This document shows positions 36,597-45,581 of a stretch of 64,000 nucleotides of DNA, piece after piece. Under the pieces are notes generated by a model that searched no databases, was not told where the DNA came from, and saw nothing but the letters and a program-made list of their open reading frames with translations. Within the stretch, counting starts at the first letter, position 1. Every line of letters begins with the position of its first letter. The position numbers and the translations under genes were made by a program. The DNA lies in assembly GCF_900496975.1 (NCBI RefSeq), contig NZ_UFQC01000004.1, positions 62,001 to 126,000 of the forward strand, in the 5' to 3' direction. The stretch is from Achromobacter veterisilvae. GTDB taxonomy: Bacteria; Pseudomonadota; Gammaproteobacteria; Burkholderiales; Burkholderiaceae_B.

Positions 36597-37566
36597 GTCG
36601 CAGCACCAGGGGCCGAAGGCGGGCGCGGTCTTCCAGCAGGGCGTGCGCCCTGGCCGCATCGCGCAGCGGCAGTTCCTGGCTTTCCTGGATGTCCAAGGCC
36701 CCTTCCTGGCAAGCGTCGAAGTAGCGTTTGGCGGCCTCGCGCAATAGCTCGGGCGTGCGCACATGCTGGAAAACGCTGGGACGGGAAAGCGAATTGGATT
36801 TCGGAAACAGCATCGACACTTCGAAGGCGGGCACGGCGCCGGATGCCTGGCCGTAGTTCGCCAGGTGCCCGAAGGGCGCCAGGCATTGCAGCGAGCCGAA
36901 GAAGGTGTCTTTGCCGACCGCGTCATAGGCGACCTGGACGCCGGCGCCCCCGGTGATTTCGTGCACGCGCGCCACGAAGTCCTCCTCGCGGTAGCGCACC
37001 ACCGAATGGCAGCCCGCGGCAAGCGCCAGGGGCACCTTTTCGGGGGAGCCCACCGTGCCGATCACGTTGGCCCCCAGGTGCCGGACCCACTGGCACAGGA
37101 GCGTGCCGACGCCGCCGGCCGCCGCGTGCACCAGCACCCAATCGCCCTTCTGGATGGGATAGACGCGCTGGACCAGCATCTGCGCGGTCAAGCCCTTGAG
37201 AAGCGACGACGCCGCCATGATGTCGGACATGCCGTCGGGCAGCGGCACCAGAAGATCCGCGCCGATGACGCGCCGTTCCGCATAGGCGCCGTACTGGCGG
37301 GTCACGTAGGCGACGCGATCGCCCGGCCTGAAATCCCGCACGTCCCGTCCGACGGCTTCGACGACGCCCGCCGCCTCGATACCGGGGATGCCCGGCAAGG
37401 CCAGCGTCTTGTACAGGCCGGACCGCACATAGGCGTCGTGAAAGTTCACGCCGATGGCGGTGTGGCGCAGCACCACTTCATGCGCTTGCGGCTCCGCGAC
37501 GGCGACGGGTTCCCATTGGAGGACCTCAGGTCCCCCCGCGGCGCGCATGACGATGGCTGAAGTCAT
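36568..37566 (-). CDS. zinc-independent quinone oxidoreductase-like protein
   Basis: 332-aa medium-chain reductase of the QOR type. NFHDAYVRSG and the Rossmann motif VHAAAGGVGTLL near residue 150 identify the family; zinc ligands are absent. It lies 27 bases after the SDR gene, and its 3' end overlaps the TctC gene on the other strand. May reduce a quinone or enoyl intermediate. Confidence 0.85.
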   Translation of the reverse strand: MTSAIVMRAAGGPEVLQWEPVAVAEPQAHEVVLRHTAIGVNFHDAYVRSGLYKTLALPGIPGIEAAGVVEAVGRDVRDFRPGDRVAYVTRQYGAYAERRVIGADLLVPLPDGMSDIMAASSLLKGLTAQMLVQRVYPIQKGDWVLVHAAAGGVGTLLCQWVRHLGANVIGTVGSPEKVPLALAAGCHSVVRYREEDFVARVHEITGGAGVQVAYDAVGKDTFFGSLQCLAPFGHLANYGQASGAVPAFEVSMLFPKSNSLSRPSVFQHVRTPELLREAAKRYFDACQEGALDIQESQELPLRDAARAHALLEDRARLRPLVLRPIEVPGPPA

Positions 37567-37593
37567 GGAATCTCCTCTTTCTCGGTGAATGGA

Positions 37594-38397
37594 TTACAAG
37601 GTGCCGGGATACGCCCCGCCGTCGATCAACAGGTTCTGCGCGGTGAAGTAGGCGGCCTGCTGGCTGCAAAGAAAGGCGCAGGCCGCGCCGAACTCATCCG
37701 CCCGTCCGAAGCGCCGCGCGGGAATGGCGTCGAGCCGTTTGGCGGTATAGGCATCCAGCGCCATCTCGGCCTGCCCCGCGGCCGCGGCCAGATTGGACCT
37801 GAGCCGGTCCGTGTCGAACGTTCCAGGCAGCAGATTGTTGATGGTGACGCCGCTGCCCGCCACCTGGCGCGCCAGCCCCGCGACGAAACCCGTGAGACCG
37901 CTGCGGGCGCCGTTGGACAGGCCCAGATAGGGGCTGGGCGCTTTCACCGCCGTGCTGGTGATATTGCAGATCCGCCCCCAGCCTCTGGACATCATGCCAT
38001 CCAGCGTCTCGCGCATCAGCGCGATCGGCGTAAGCATATTGGCATTCAGCGCCTGGTGCCAGATGGCGTCGTCCCAATCGCGGAAGTCCCCCGCCGGCGG
38101 CCCTCCCGCGTTCGTGACGAGGATGTCGAATTCGCCTGCGCCGCCGCCGGGCAGCCTGGCGGCGGCGGCCAGCGCGCTCGCGCGCCCTTCCCCGGTCGTG
38201 ATGTCGGCGGCGACGGCCTCCACGGTTACCGGTCCCAGCGATCTCAGTTGCTCGGCCGCGGCCCGCAGCGGCGCCTCGTTGCGCGCCACGATCACCAGAT
38301 GCGCGCCCGCCTGCGCCAGCGCCTCGGCGCAGGCGTAACCCAGCCCCTTGCTCGCGGCGCATACCAGCGCCCGCTTTCCGGAAATACCCAGATCCAT
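37594..38397 (-). CDS. SDR family oxidoreductase with altered active site
   Basis: 267-aa short-chain dehydrogenase fold. The cofactor region CAASKGLG (13-20) and NAGG (96-99) are good, and Ser148 is in place. The YxxxK positions carry Leu160 and Ala164 (PYLGLSNGARSG), so the standard Tyr/Lys pair is missing; Tyr157 is near and could take part. This pattern recurs in one SDR subgroup of unclear activity. It forms a unit with the quinone oxidoreductase and diverges from the TPP decarboxylase gene. Confidence 0.8.
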   Translation of the reverse strand: MDLGISGKRALVCAASKGLGYACAEALAQAGAHLVIVARNEAPLRAAAEQLRSLGPVTVEAVAADITTGEGRASALAAAARLPGGGAGEFDILVTNAGGPPAGDFRDWDDAIWHQALNANMLTPIALMRETLDGMMSRGWGRICNITSTAVKAPSPYLGLSNGARSGLTGFVAGLARQVAGSGVTINNLLPGTFDTDRLRSNLAAAAGQAEMALDAYTAKRLDAIPARRFGRADEFGAACAFLCSQQAAYFTAQNLLIDGGAYPGTL

Positions 38398-38482
38398 AGT
38401 CCTCTCCTCTTTGTCGGCCGACGTGACGTTCGGTTCAAATGCTACTGGATTAAGTATCTATCAAAATAAATTTTGCTGCTTG

Positions 38483-38498
38483 TGAAATTTAAATTTCA
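38483..38498. promoter_or_regulatory. 16-bp perfect palindrome in divergent promoter
   Basis: TGAAATTTAAATTTCA is a perfect inverted repeat in the A+T-rich gap between the SDR (-) and the TPP decarboxylase (+). IclR-family regulators of the KdgR type bind similar GAAA...TTTC sites; an IclR gene at 42861 is the nearest candidate. Confidence 0.5.
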
Positions 38499-38621
38499 TT
38501 ATTATGATTCAACTCAAACGGGCGCTCTCTCCCGGGAGCGGTGTCCAAGAGCGTATCCGCATACCGCCCGGGTCCCTGGGCATTCCCTTTCCCTTCCCTT
38601 CACGCAACCATCCGAGAAGCA

Positions 38622-40337
38622 ATGAGCGCAACATCCACAGCCCACGCGTCGATATCGCGGTCCCGTACCGGCGGGCAGATCCTGGTCGATCAACTCCGCA
38701 TCCATGGAATCGACCATGTCTTCTGCGTTCCCGGGGAAAGCTATCTCGCGGTGCTGGACGCATTGCACGATGCCGACATCAATGTGACGGTATGCCGCCA
38801 GGAAGGCGGGGCCATGATGATGGCCGAGGCGCACGGCAAGCTGACGGGGCGGCCCGCCGCCTGTTTCGTGACGCGCGGCCCGGGGGCCACGAACGCCACG
38901 CCCGGCATCCACATCGCTACGCATGACTCCACCCCCGTGCTGGTATTCGTCGGCCAGATCGAGCGCGGCGTGCGCGAGCGCGGCGCGCTGCAGGAACTGG
39001 ATTACCGCGCCGCGTTCAGCCACTTCGCGAAGTGGGCCACCGAAATCGACGATGCCCGCCGCATACCGGAGATCGTATCGCGCGCGGTCCATACGGCCAT
39101 GTCCGGCCGGCCCGGCCCAGTTCTGGTCGCATTGCCCGAGGACATGCTCGTCGACCGCGTCGAATGCGCCGACGCGCAACCGGCCCAAGCGGTGCAAGCC
39201 AACCCCGGCGCCGAACAGATGGCCAGCGCGCTGGCGCTTCTGGCCCAGGCCAGGCGGCCCCTGGTGGTGCTCGGCGGCACGCGCTGGAACGCCGAGGCCG
39301 TGAACCGCTTCGCGCAATGGGCCCGCGCATCGCGGCTGCCCGTGACGGTCTCGCTGCGCCGCCAGATGCTCTTCCCCACCGGCAACGAGTCCTTCGTCGG
39401 CGACCTCGGCTTCGGCCCGAACCCGGCGCTGGTGGAACAGGTCAAGCAGGCCGATCTCATTGTCTTGATCGGCAGCCGCATGTCCGAGACGCCCAGCCAG
39501 GGCTATACCCTGCTCGACATTCCGGTCCCCAGGCAGAAACTCATCCATGTCTTTCCCGATGCCGCCGAACTCGGCCGCGTCTACTCGCCCACGCTGGGCA
39601 TCTGCGCGACCCCCTCGGCCTTCGTCCAGGCGCTCGGCTCCCAGCCGCTGCCCGCCTCGGAATCGCGGGCGGCATACGCCGCCGATCTGCGCGCCATCTA
39701 TGAAAAGTGGCGCAGCACCGATGACGTGGTGACGCCCGGCACGCTGCAGATGGCCAAGGTGATGGAGCATCTCAACAAGGTGCTTCCGCAAGACGCCATC
39801 GTATGCAACGGCGCGGGCAACTATGCCACCTGGATCCACCGCTTCTACCGCTACGGCGCCTTCGGCACGCAACTGGCGCCGACCTCGGGCTCGATGGGCT
39901 ACGGCGTGCCCGCCGCCGTGGGCGCCAAGCGCGTCTTCCCGGACAAGACCGTGGTCGCGTTCGCCGGAGACGGTTGTTTCCTGATGAACGGCCAGGAATT
40001 CGCGACGGCCGTGCAGTACCAATTGCCCATCATCGTCATCGTGGTGGATAACGGCATGTACGGCACGATACGCATGCATCAAGAGCGGGAGTATCCGGGC
40101 CGGGTCAGCGCCACGGCGCTGCGCAACCCCGACTTCGCCGCCTACGCCCGCGCGTTCGGCGGCCACGGCGAGCGCGTCGAGAAGACGGAGGATTTCGCGC
40201 CCGCCTTCGAACGCGCGCGGGCATCGGGCCTGCCGGCGATTCTGCATTGCGTGATCGATCCGGAGGCCATCAGTCCCGCCTTCACGCTCTCTCAGGTGCG
40301 CGAGTCCGCCCTGGCCGCCGGCCGCGGCCGCGCCTGA
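38622..40337 (+). CDS. thiamine-diphosphate-dependent enzyme (acetolactate synthase/benzoylformate decarboxylase-like)
   Basis: 571-aa three-domain TPP enzyme. The N-terminal domain carries VPGESYLAVLDAL and the cofactor-activating glutamate in CRQEGGAMM; the C-terminal domain has the TPP-magnesium motif GDGCFLMNGQE ending in DNGMYGT. It decarboxylates or carboligates 2-oxo acids. Followed by an aldehyde dehydrogenase 23 bases on, a decarboxylase that yields an aldehyde is more likely than acetolactate synthase. ATG 38622 with GAGAAG upstream. Confidence 0.85.
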   Translation: MSATSTAHASISRSRTGGQILVDQLRIHGIDHVFCVPGESYLAVLDALHDADINVTVCRQEGGAMMMAEAHGKLTGRPAACFVTRGPGATNATPGIHIATHDSTPVLVFVGQIERGVRERGALQELDYRAAFSHFAKWATEIDDARRIPEIVSRAVHTAMSGRPGPVLVALPEDMLVDRVECADAQPAQAVQANPGAEQMASALALLAQARRPLVVLGGTRWNAEAVNRFAQWARASRLPVTVSLRRQMLFPTGNESFVGDLGFGPNPALVEQVKQADLIVLIGSRMSETPSQGYTLLDIPVPRQKLIHVFPDAAELGRVYSPTLGICATPSAFVQALGSQPLPASESRAAYAADLRAIYEKWRSTDDVVTPGTLQMAKVMEHLNKVLPQDAIVCNGAGNYATWIHRFYRYGAFGTQLAPTSGSMGYGVPAAVGAKRVFPDKTVVAFAGDGCFLMNGQEFATAVQYQLPIIVIVVDNGMYGTIRMHQEREYPGRVSATALRNPDFAAYARAFGGHGERVEKTEDFAPAFERARASGLPAILHCVIDPEAISPAFTLSQVRESALAAGRGRA

Positions 40338-40360
40338 CCCACCGTCCGGAGGACGCCATC

Positions 40361-41815
40361 GTGGACACAGCAAAAACCGTGCATCGCAACCTGATCGGAG
40401 GCGAATGGTGCGAACCGGCCGACGCCATCCGGAATATCAATCCGTCTGACACCCGGGAAACCGTGGGGCTGTACGCACGCGGCGACGCGGCCGACGCGCA
40501 GCGCGCGGTGGAGGCGGCGCGCGCCGCATTTCCCGCATGGGCCGACAGCTCGCCGCAATTGCGGCACGACGTCCTCGCGCGGGCGGCGCAGGAACTGCTG
40601 GCGCGCAAGGAGGAACTGGGGCGCCTGCTTTCCAGCGAAGAAGGCAAGACGCTGCCCGAAGGCATGGGCGAAGTGGCGCGCGCGGCGAGCGTATTGGCCT
40701 TCATGGCCGGAGAGGCGCTGCGCATCCGCGGCGACCGCCTTCCCGGCCTGCAACCCGGAAGCGACGCCGAAGTCACGCGCGAACCCCTGGGCGTGGTGGG
40801 CGTGATCGCTCCGTGGAATTTTCCGATCGCCATCCCCGCCTGGAAGATCGCGCCGGCGCTGGCCTACGGCAACACCGTGGTGTTCAAGCCGGCGGAGCTG
40901 GTGCCCGCCTCGGCCTGGGCGCTGGTGGACATCCTGCATCGCGCGGGGTTGCCGGATGGCGTGCTCAATCTGGTGATGGGTTCGGGCAGCCAGATCGGCG
41001 GCGTGCTGTGTTCGCATCCCCAGGTCGACGCGATCAGCTTCACCGGCTCGGTCCCGACCGGCCGCCGCATCGCCGCCGACTGCGTGGGCGGCGCGCGCAT
41101 GAAACGCATGCAACTCGAGATGGGCGGCAAGAATCCACTGATCGTCCTGGATGACGCGGATCTCGATGTCGCGGTGGAGTGCGCCGTGCAGGGCGCGTTC
41201 TTCAGCACCGGCCAACGGTGCACGGCCTCGTCCCGTTTCATCGTGACCGAGGGCATACACGACCGCTTCGTGCGGGCGGTCGTCCAGCGGCTCGAGGCGG
41301 TAAAAGTCGGCCACGCCTTGCGGGCGGACACGCATATCGGTCCGGTCGTGGACCGAAAGCAGCTCGACACCGATCTGTCATACATCGACATCGGCAAGCG
41401 GGAAGGCGCCCGCCTGGCCTGGGGCGGCGAGGTCCTGGAGCGGGACACGCCGGGGTTCTACCTCCAGCCCGCCCTGTTCGTCGACGTCGGCCCGTCCATG
41501 CGGATCGCGCGGGAAGAGATCTTCGGGCCGGTCGCGTCGGTCACGCGGGCGCGCGATTTCGACGAGGCGCTGCATATCGCCAACGACACGGAGTTCGGGC
41601 TTGCCGCCGGCATCTGCACGACCAGCCTGCGCCACGCGTCCCGGTTCAAGCGGCAGGCGCAGGCCGGCATCGTCAAGGTGAATCAGGCGACCAGCGGCCT
41701 GGACTACCACCTGCCGTTCGGCGGATCCAAGGCTTCCTCCTACGGGCCGCGCGAACAAGGCCAGTACGCGGTGGACTTCTATACCGTCGTCAAGACGGCG
41801 TACACGTCCGCGTGA
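40361..41815 (+). CDS. NAD(P)-dependent aldehyde dehydrogenase
   Basis: 484-aa aldehyde dehydrogenase. Glutamate in LEMGGKNP and the catalytic Cys in FSTGQRCTASSR are intact, with FTGSVPTGR cofactor contacts. It oxidises an aldehyde to the acid; sequence style is near 2-oxoglutarate semialdehyde and succinate semialdehyde dehydrogenases. GTG 40361 is chosen because GGAGG lies eight bases upstream (40348-40352). It is coupled with the TPP enzyme upstream and a TctC receptor downstream. Confidence 0.87.
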   Translation: MDTAKTVHRNLIGGEWCEPADAIRNINPSDTRETVGLYARGDAADAQRAVEAARAAFPAWADSSPQLRHDVLARAAQELLARKEELGRLLSSEEGKTLPEGMGEVARAASVLAFMAGEALRIRGDRLPGLQPGSDAEVTREPLGVVGVIAPWNFPIAIPAWKIAPALAYGNTVVFKPAELVPASAWALVDILHRAGLPDGVLNLVMGSGSQIGGVLCSHPQVDAISFTGSVPTGRRIAADCVGGARMKRMQLEMGGKNPLIVLDDADLDVAVECAVQGAFFSTGQRCTASSRFIVTEGIHDRFVRAVVQRLEAVKVGHALRADTHIGPVVDRKQLDTDLSYIDIGKREGARLAWGGEVLERDTPGFYLQPALFVDVGPSMRIAREEIFGPVASVTRARDFDEALHIANDTEFGLAAGICTTSLRHASRFKRQAQAGIVKVNQATSGLDYHLPFGGSKASSYGPREQGQYAVDFYTVVKTAYTSA

Positions 41816-41864
41816 CGCCGACGCCGCGAGGAGCGGTTCCCATCCCCTGAAGGAGACAAAAAAG

Positions 41865-42833
41865 ATGAAAAAAATGATCACCCGCCTTTTTCTGTTCCCG
41901 GCGGTCGTATTGGCGGCTTCAGCGCATGGCGCGGATTATCCGCAGCGCGCCATCCGCATCATCGTCCCGTTCGCCGCCGGCGGCATCACCGACGTGATGG
42001 GGCGCACGATCGCCAACCATCTCAGCACCGAACTGGGGCAGCCCGTCATCGTGGACAACAAGCCCGGCGCCAGCGGCATGATAGGTTGCGAGACGGCCGC
42101 CAAGGCCGCGCCCGACGGCTATACCCTGTTGATGGCGGGCATCGCCCCCCTGGGAACGAACCCCGTGATGTATCGGCAGATCCGGTACGACCCGGTCAAG
42201 AGCTACGAACACATCGGGCTGGTGGCCAAGCAGCCGCTGGTCGTGGCGCTGAGCAACGCGGTGCCGGCGAACAACATCCGGGAACTCGCCGCCTATCTGA
42301 AACAGCGCCCGCCAGGAGACATGTTCTATGGCACCTCCGGCAGTTCCTACCAACTGATCACCGAAGCCTTCAACGCGCAGTTGGGCGTGAAGATGACCCA
42401 TGTTCCCTTCAAGGGCACGAGCCCGGCCATCGAGGCGATGCTGGGCGGGCAGATCGGCTTCATGATCGACCCCTATTCCACCATGGGCCCGCTGGTCAAG
42501 GCCGGAAAAGTGAAGGCGCTGGCCTTGACCGCGGACAAGCGTTCCGATGCCGCGCCGCAATTGCCGACGGTGATCGAGGAAGGGGTGCCGGGATTCGAGG
42601 CCTCGTCGTGGCAGGGCCTGCTCGCTCCGGCGGGAACGCCCAAGGACATCGTCCAGAAACTGAACGCCGCCCTGGTGAAGATTCTTGCGTCCGATGAGAT
42701 CAAGCAGAATTTCTCGGCGTCGGGCGTGCAGCCCTCGCCTTCCACCCCCGAGGAATTCCGCCGCTTCATCGTTGCCGAGAACCAGCGCTGGAAGAGCGTC
42801 GCCGCCGCCGCCGGCATCCAACCCCAGGATTGA
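41865..42833 (+). CDS. TctC/Bug-family periplasmic receptor
   Basis: 322-aa periplasmic receptor with signal peptide ending near HGADYP and hallmark IRIIVPFAAGGITDVMGR and PVIVDNKPGASG. It follows the aldehyde dehydrogenase by 49 bases, so is transcribed with the TPP/ALDH pair. The convergent IclR gene ends 27 bases on. A linked ligand for this module is probable but not identified. Confidence 0.9.
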   Translation: MKKMITRLFLFPAVVLAASAHGADYPQRAIRIIVPFAAGGITDVMGRTIANHLSTELGQPVIVDNKPGASGMIGCETAAKAAPDGYTLLMAGIAPLGTNPVMYRQIRYDPVKSYEHIGLVAKQPLVVALSNAVPANNIRELAAYLKQRPPGDMFYGTSGSSYQLITEAFNAQLGVKMTHVPFKGTSPAIEAMLGGQIGFMIDPYSTMGPLVKAGKVKALALTADKRSDAAPQLPTVIEEGVPGFEASSWQGLLAPAGTPKDIVQKLNAALVKILASDEIKQNFSASGVQPSPSTPEEFRRFIVAENQRWKSVAAAAGIQPQD

Positions 42834-42860
42834 CCGCGCGATCGTGGAGTCCGGCCGGCT

Positions 42861-43715
42861 TCAGCGGCCGGACAGTTGCGCGATCTGCTGCAGGGCGGGC
42901 ACCTGGAGCGGCATCAAGCGGGTGCAGGCCAGCAGTTCCTTGGCGACGAAAGCGACGGTCTCGTCGTCGAAGCTTTCGGAATAGGCCGTGATCGCCAGGC
43001 AGCCGAGCGCGGTCTTGTCCCAGGAATGGAAATTGGCGGCCACGGCGCTCAGGCCATCGTAGTACTCGTCGCGCACCAGCACATAGCCGTTCTCGGCGGC
43101 CCGTTTCAGGTCCGCGTCCAGCTCGGCCTTGGTGGTCAGGGTTTTATTGGTGCGCGCCACATACGGAGGCTTGCCCAGCAAGGCCTCGCGCCTGGCCGGG
43201 TCGGAGGCGAGCAGCAGGGCCTTGCCCGGACCCGACGCATGCAGCGGGCCATGCAGCCAGGTCGTGTAGTACGGGTTGAGCGAAGTGCCCGCCTGCATGA
43301 CGTCCACGACCACGCGCTCGCCGCCTATGTAGGCCACCAGGACCACCGATTGGCCCACCTTGTTTGCCAGGCCGCGCACCAGCGGATCGGCCTGGCGGCG
43401 CAACTCTTCCAGCGGGTGCTTCAGTGCCAGCGGACGCAGGGTGGACGGCGAAGCCAGATAGTATTTGCCATCGCCGATGCGGATGACGCGCTTGGCGTCT
43501 TCCAGCGTTCTCAGCAGGCGCAGCGTGGTGCTGAGATCCAGCTTGACGTCGGCGGCCAGTTCCGCGAGCGTCATCGGATGGCTTGCCGCGATCAGCGTAT
43601 CCAGCAGGGCCAGGCCGCGCAGCAGGGTGCCGGCCAGCGGCCCGCTGCCCTTGGCGCTATCGGTGTCCGTCTCGGCGACGGCGGAGGGTGCAGGATTTTT
43701 GCGTGGTCTTGGCAT
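42861..43715 (-). CDS. IclR family transcriptional regulator
   Basis: 284-aa regulator. N-terminal winged HTH (about 28-85: ELAADVKLDLSTTLRLLRTL) and C-terminal effector domain (GPGKALLLA and the AAVAANFHS region) are standard. It starts 8 bases after RraA ends, and both are on the - strand. It probably controls the surrounding + strand TPP/ALDH genes and the divergent receptors, via palindromes at 38483 and 44464. Confidence 0.87.
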   Translation of the reverse strand: MPRPRKNPAPSAVAETDTDSAKGSGPLAGTLLRGLALLDTLIAASHPMTLAELAADVKLDLSTTLRLLRTLEDAKRVIRIGDGKYYLASPSTLRPLALKHPLEELRRQADPLVRGLANKVGQSVVLVAYIGGERVVVDVMQAGTSLNPYYTTWLHGPLHASGPGKALLLASDPARREALLGKPPYVARTNKTLTTKAELDADLKRAAENGYVLVRDEYYDGLSAVAANFHSWDKTALGCLAITAYSESFDDETVAFVAKELLACTRLMPLQVPALQQIAQLSGR

Positions 43716-43723
43716 AGTCTGGA

Positions 43724-44398
43724 TCAGAGTTTAGCGTACTTGCGCAGGGCTTCCGTGAACGAAAGTCCTGCGCGGATTTCCTCGCTGGCCTTCCTGTCCT
43801 GCTGCTCCAGTTCGCCGGCGAGCCGCGCGACTTCCTCGGCGCGATCGCGCGGCACCACCACCAGGCCGCTGGCGTCCCCGACGACGATGTCGCCGGGATG
43901 CACGGGCATGCCGTCGATCTTGACGGTGGTGTTGATCTCGATGACCTTCACCCGTGTCTTGCCCGACAGCGGCACGACGTGGCGCGAGAAAACGGCAAAG
44001 CCCTGCTCGATGATCTCGTCGGCGTCGCGCACGCCGCCGTCCACCACCAGCCCGGCGACGCCGTTCTGCACGGCGGCCACCGAGGCCACGCCGCCCCAGG
44101 TGGACACTTGCTGGCCGCCGTTGTCGATCACGACGACATCCAGGGGCTGGCACATGTCGATGACCGCGCCCAGTCCGAACTCGGATGGCTTGTAGGCGTT
44201 CTTTGCGCCGGTCACCTCCTTGACGGTGAGCGCGGCGCCGACGAATCGCATTCCCGGCGCGACGGGCCTGAGGTTCAGGCCGATGCTGCCGATGCCGAGA
44301 TCGTCGAGCACGTTTCCGATGGTGCTGGTGGCGAGCCCCTTGAATGCGTCGATCAGCGCGGGGGAGGTGTCGGGGCGGGTTCCTTGGTGGATAGACAC
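43724..44398 (-). CDS. RraA-like / HMG aldolase family protein
   Basis: 224-aa RraA-fold protein. VDGGVRDADE and the nearby Asp/Arg form the active-site block of 4-hydroxy-4-methyl-2-oxoglutarate aldolase/oxaloacetate decarboxylase. The GTG at 44398 has GGAGAAG upstream and is preferred over ATG 44431, which would add eleven basic residues. Gene context (catabolic, next to IclR and TctC) favours aldolase over RNase-E inhibitor. Confidence 0.83.
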   Translation of the reverse strand: MSIHQGTRPDTSPALIDAFKGLATSTIGNVLDDLGIGSIGLNLRPVAPGMRFVGAALTVKEVTGAKNAYKPSEFGLGAVIDMCQPLDVVVIDNGGQQVSTWGGVASVAAVQNGVAGLVVDGGVRDADEIIEQGFAVFSRHVVPLSGKTRVKVIEINTTVKIDGMPVHPGDIVVGDASGLVVVPRDRAEEVARLAGELEQQDRKASEEIRAGLSFTEALRKYAKL

Positions 44399-44463
44399 TT
44401 GCGTTCTTCTCCGAATTGAATGATGATGCACGAAAAATACAATAAAGAAATAAAACTTTCAAT

Positions 44464-44485
44464 GAATGAATAATTAATTTCGTTC
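44464..44485. promoter_or_regulatory. inverted repeat in RraA/TctC divergent promoter
   Basis: GAATGAA (44464-44470) and TTCGTTC (44479-44485) pair in 6 of 7 positions across TAATTAAT. It is midway between the RraA (-) and TctC (+) genes. Candidate IclR-family site. Confidence 0.4.
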
Positions 44486-44584
44486 AATGATGTGACTTTG
44501 TTTATGCGGTCGAGTAGCAGAGCTAGGCGACGATGACTCTGCCTATCTGGACCGCCAAGGTTCAAATACAAGGAGACTGAATAC

Positions 44585-45565
44585 ATGCGTGACTCTCGAC
44601 GTACCGTGCTCAAGCAGCTTTCCGCCGCGGCACTGATGGGGGCTTTTGCTCCGCGGGCGTTTGCAACCAGCGATTGGCCGCGCAGGCCGATCAGGGTCAT
44701 CGTGCCCTTCACCCCAGGAGGCTCGACCGACATCGCGGCGCGGCTGGCGGCCGAAGGCATGGGCCGCTCGCTGGGGCAGACCTTCGTGGTGGAGAACCGT
44801 CCGGGCGCGGGCGGGAACCTGGGGCTGGAGGCCCTGGCCAGGTCGGACAATGACGGCTACACGATCGGCATTCTCACCACGGCGCATCCGATCAATAGCT
44901 GGCTGTACAAAAAGCCCGGCTACGACCTCAAGACCAGCTTCTCGCCCATCGGCTTCCTCCAGGAAGGCCCCATCATGCTGGTGGTGCACCCCAGCCTGCC
45001 GGTCAATACGCTGCCGGAGTTCATCGCGTACGCGAAGGCCCGTCCGGGCCGGCTGAACTTCGCCACGTCGGGAACCGGAAACTCCACCCACATGGCGGGC
45101 GAACTGTTCTGCAACCGCGCGCAAGTGCAGATGACCCACGTGCCCTACAAGGGCAGCGCCCCCGCGATCACGGATACCATCGCCGGCGTGTGCGAACTCA
45201 GCTTCGATACGATGATCTCCGCGCTTCCGCACGTCAAGGCGGGCAAGCTCAAGGCCATTGCGGTCACGACGGCCCAGCGCTCCCCCATGACGCCGGACGT
45301 GCCCTCCATCGCCGAGACCATTCCGGGCTTCGACGTCTCGGCATGGAATGGCATGGTGGCGCCGGCCGGCACCCCGAAGGAAGTCATAGACAAGCTGCAT
45401 CAGGCGATGGCGGTGGCGCTGGCCGCGCCCGGCGTGGTCCAGCGCTTCGCGGAAATGGGCGTGACGCCCCGCGCCATGCAGCCTGAAGAGTTCCAGCGCT
45501 TTATCCTTCAGGAAGCGGATATGTGGGGCAAGACGGTGCGGGCCGCGAACATCACGATCGATTAA
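44585..45565 (+). CDS. TctC/Bug-family periplasmic receptor (Tat-type signal)
   Basis: 326-aa receptor. Its N-terminus (MRDSRRTVLKQLSAAALMGA) has twin arginines before a mild hydrophobic core, so it could use the Tat pathway. The body has IRVIVPFTPGGSTDIAAR and FVVENRPGAGGN. It is the first of two consecutive TctC genes; the second starts 16 bases after its stop. Confidence 0.87.
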   Translation: MRDSRRTVLKQLSAAALMGAFAPRAFATSDWPRRPIRVIVPFTPGGSTDIAARLAAEGMGRSLGQTFVVENRPGAGGNLGLEALARSDNDGYTIGILTTAHPINSWLYKKPGYDLKTSFSPIGFLQEGPIMLVVHPSLPVNTLPEFIAYAKARPGRLNFATSGTGNSTHMAGELFCNRAQVQMTHVPYKGSAPAITDTIAGVCELSFDTMISALPHVKAGKLKAIAVTTAQRSPMTPDVPSIAETIPGFDVSAWNGMVAPAGTPKEVIDKLHQAMAVALAAPGVVQRFAEMGVTPRAMQPEEFQRFILQEADMWGKTVRAANITID

Positions 45566-45581
45566 GAACACGGAGACAAGA

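Noticed and set aside
38428-38460. A third TetR-type site (TACTGGATTAAGTATC) upstream of the SDR gene
   Set aside because: The spacing differs by two bases from the 26024/27937 pair, so equivalence is not supported.
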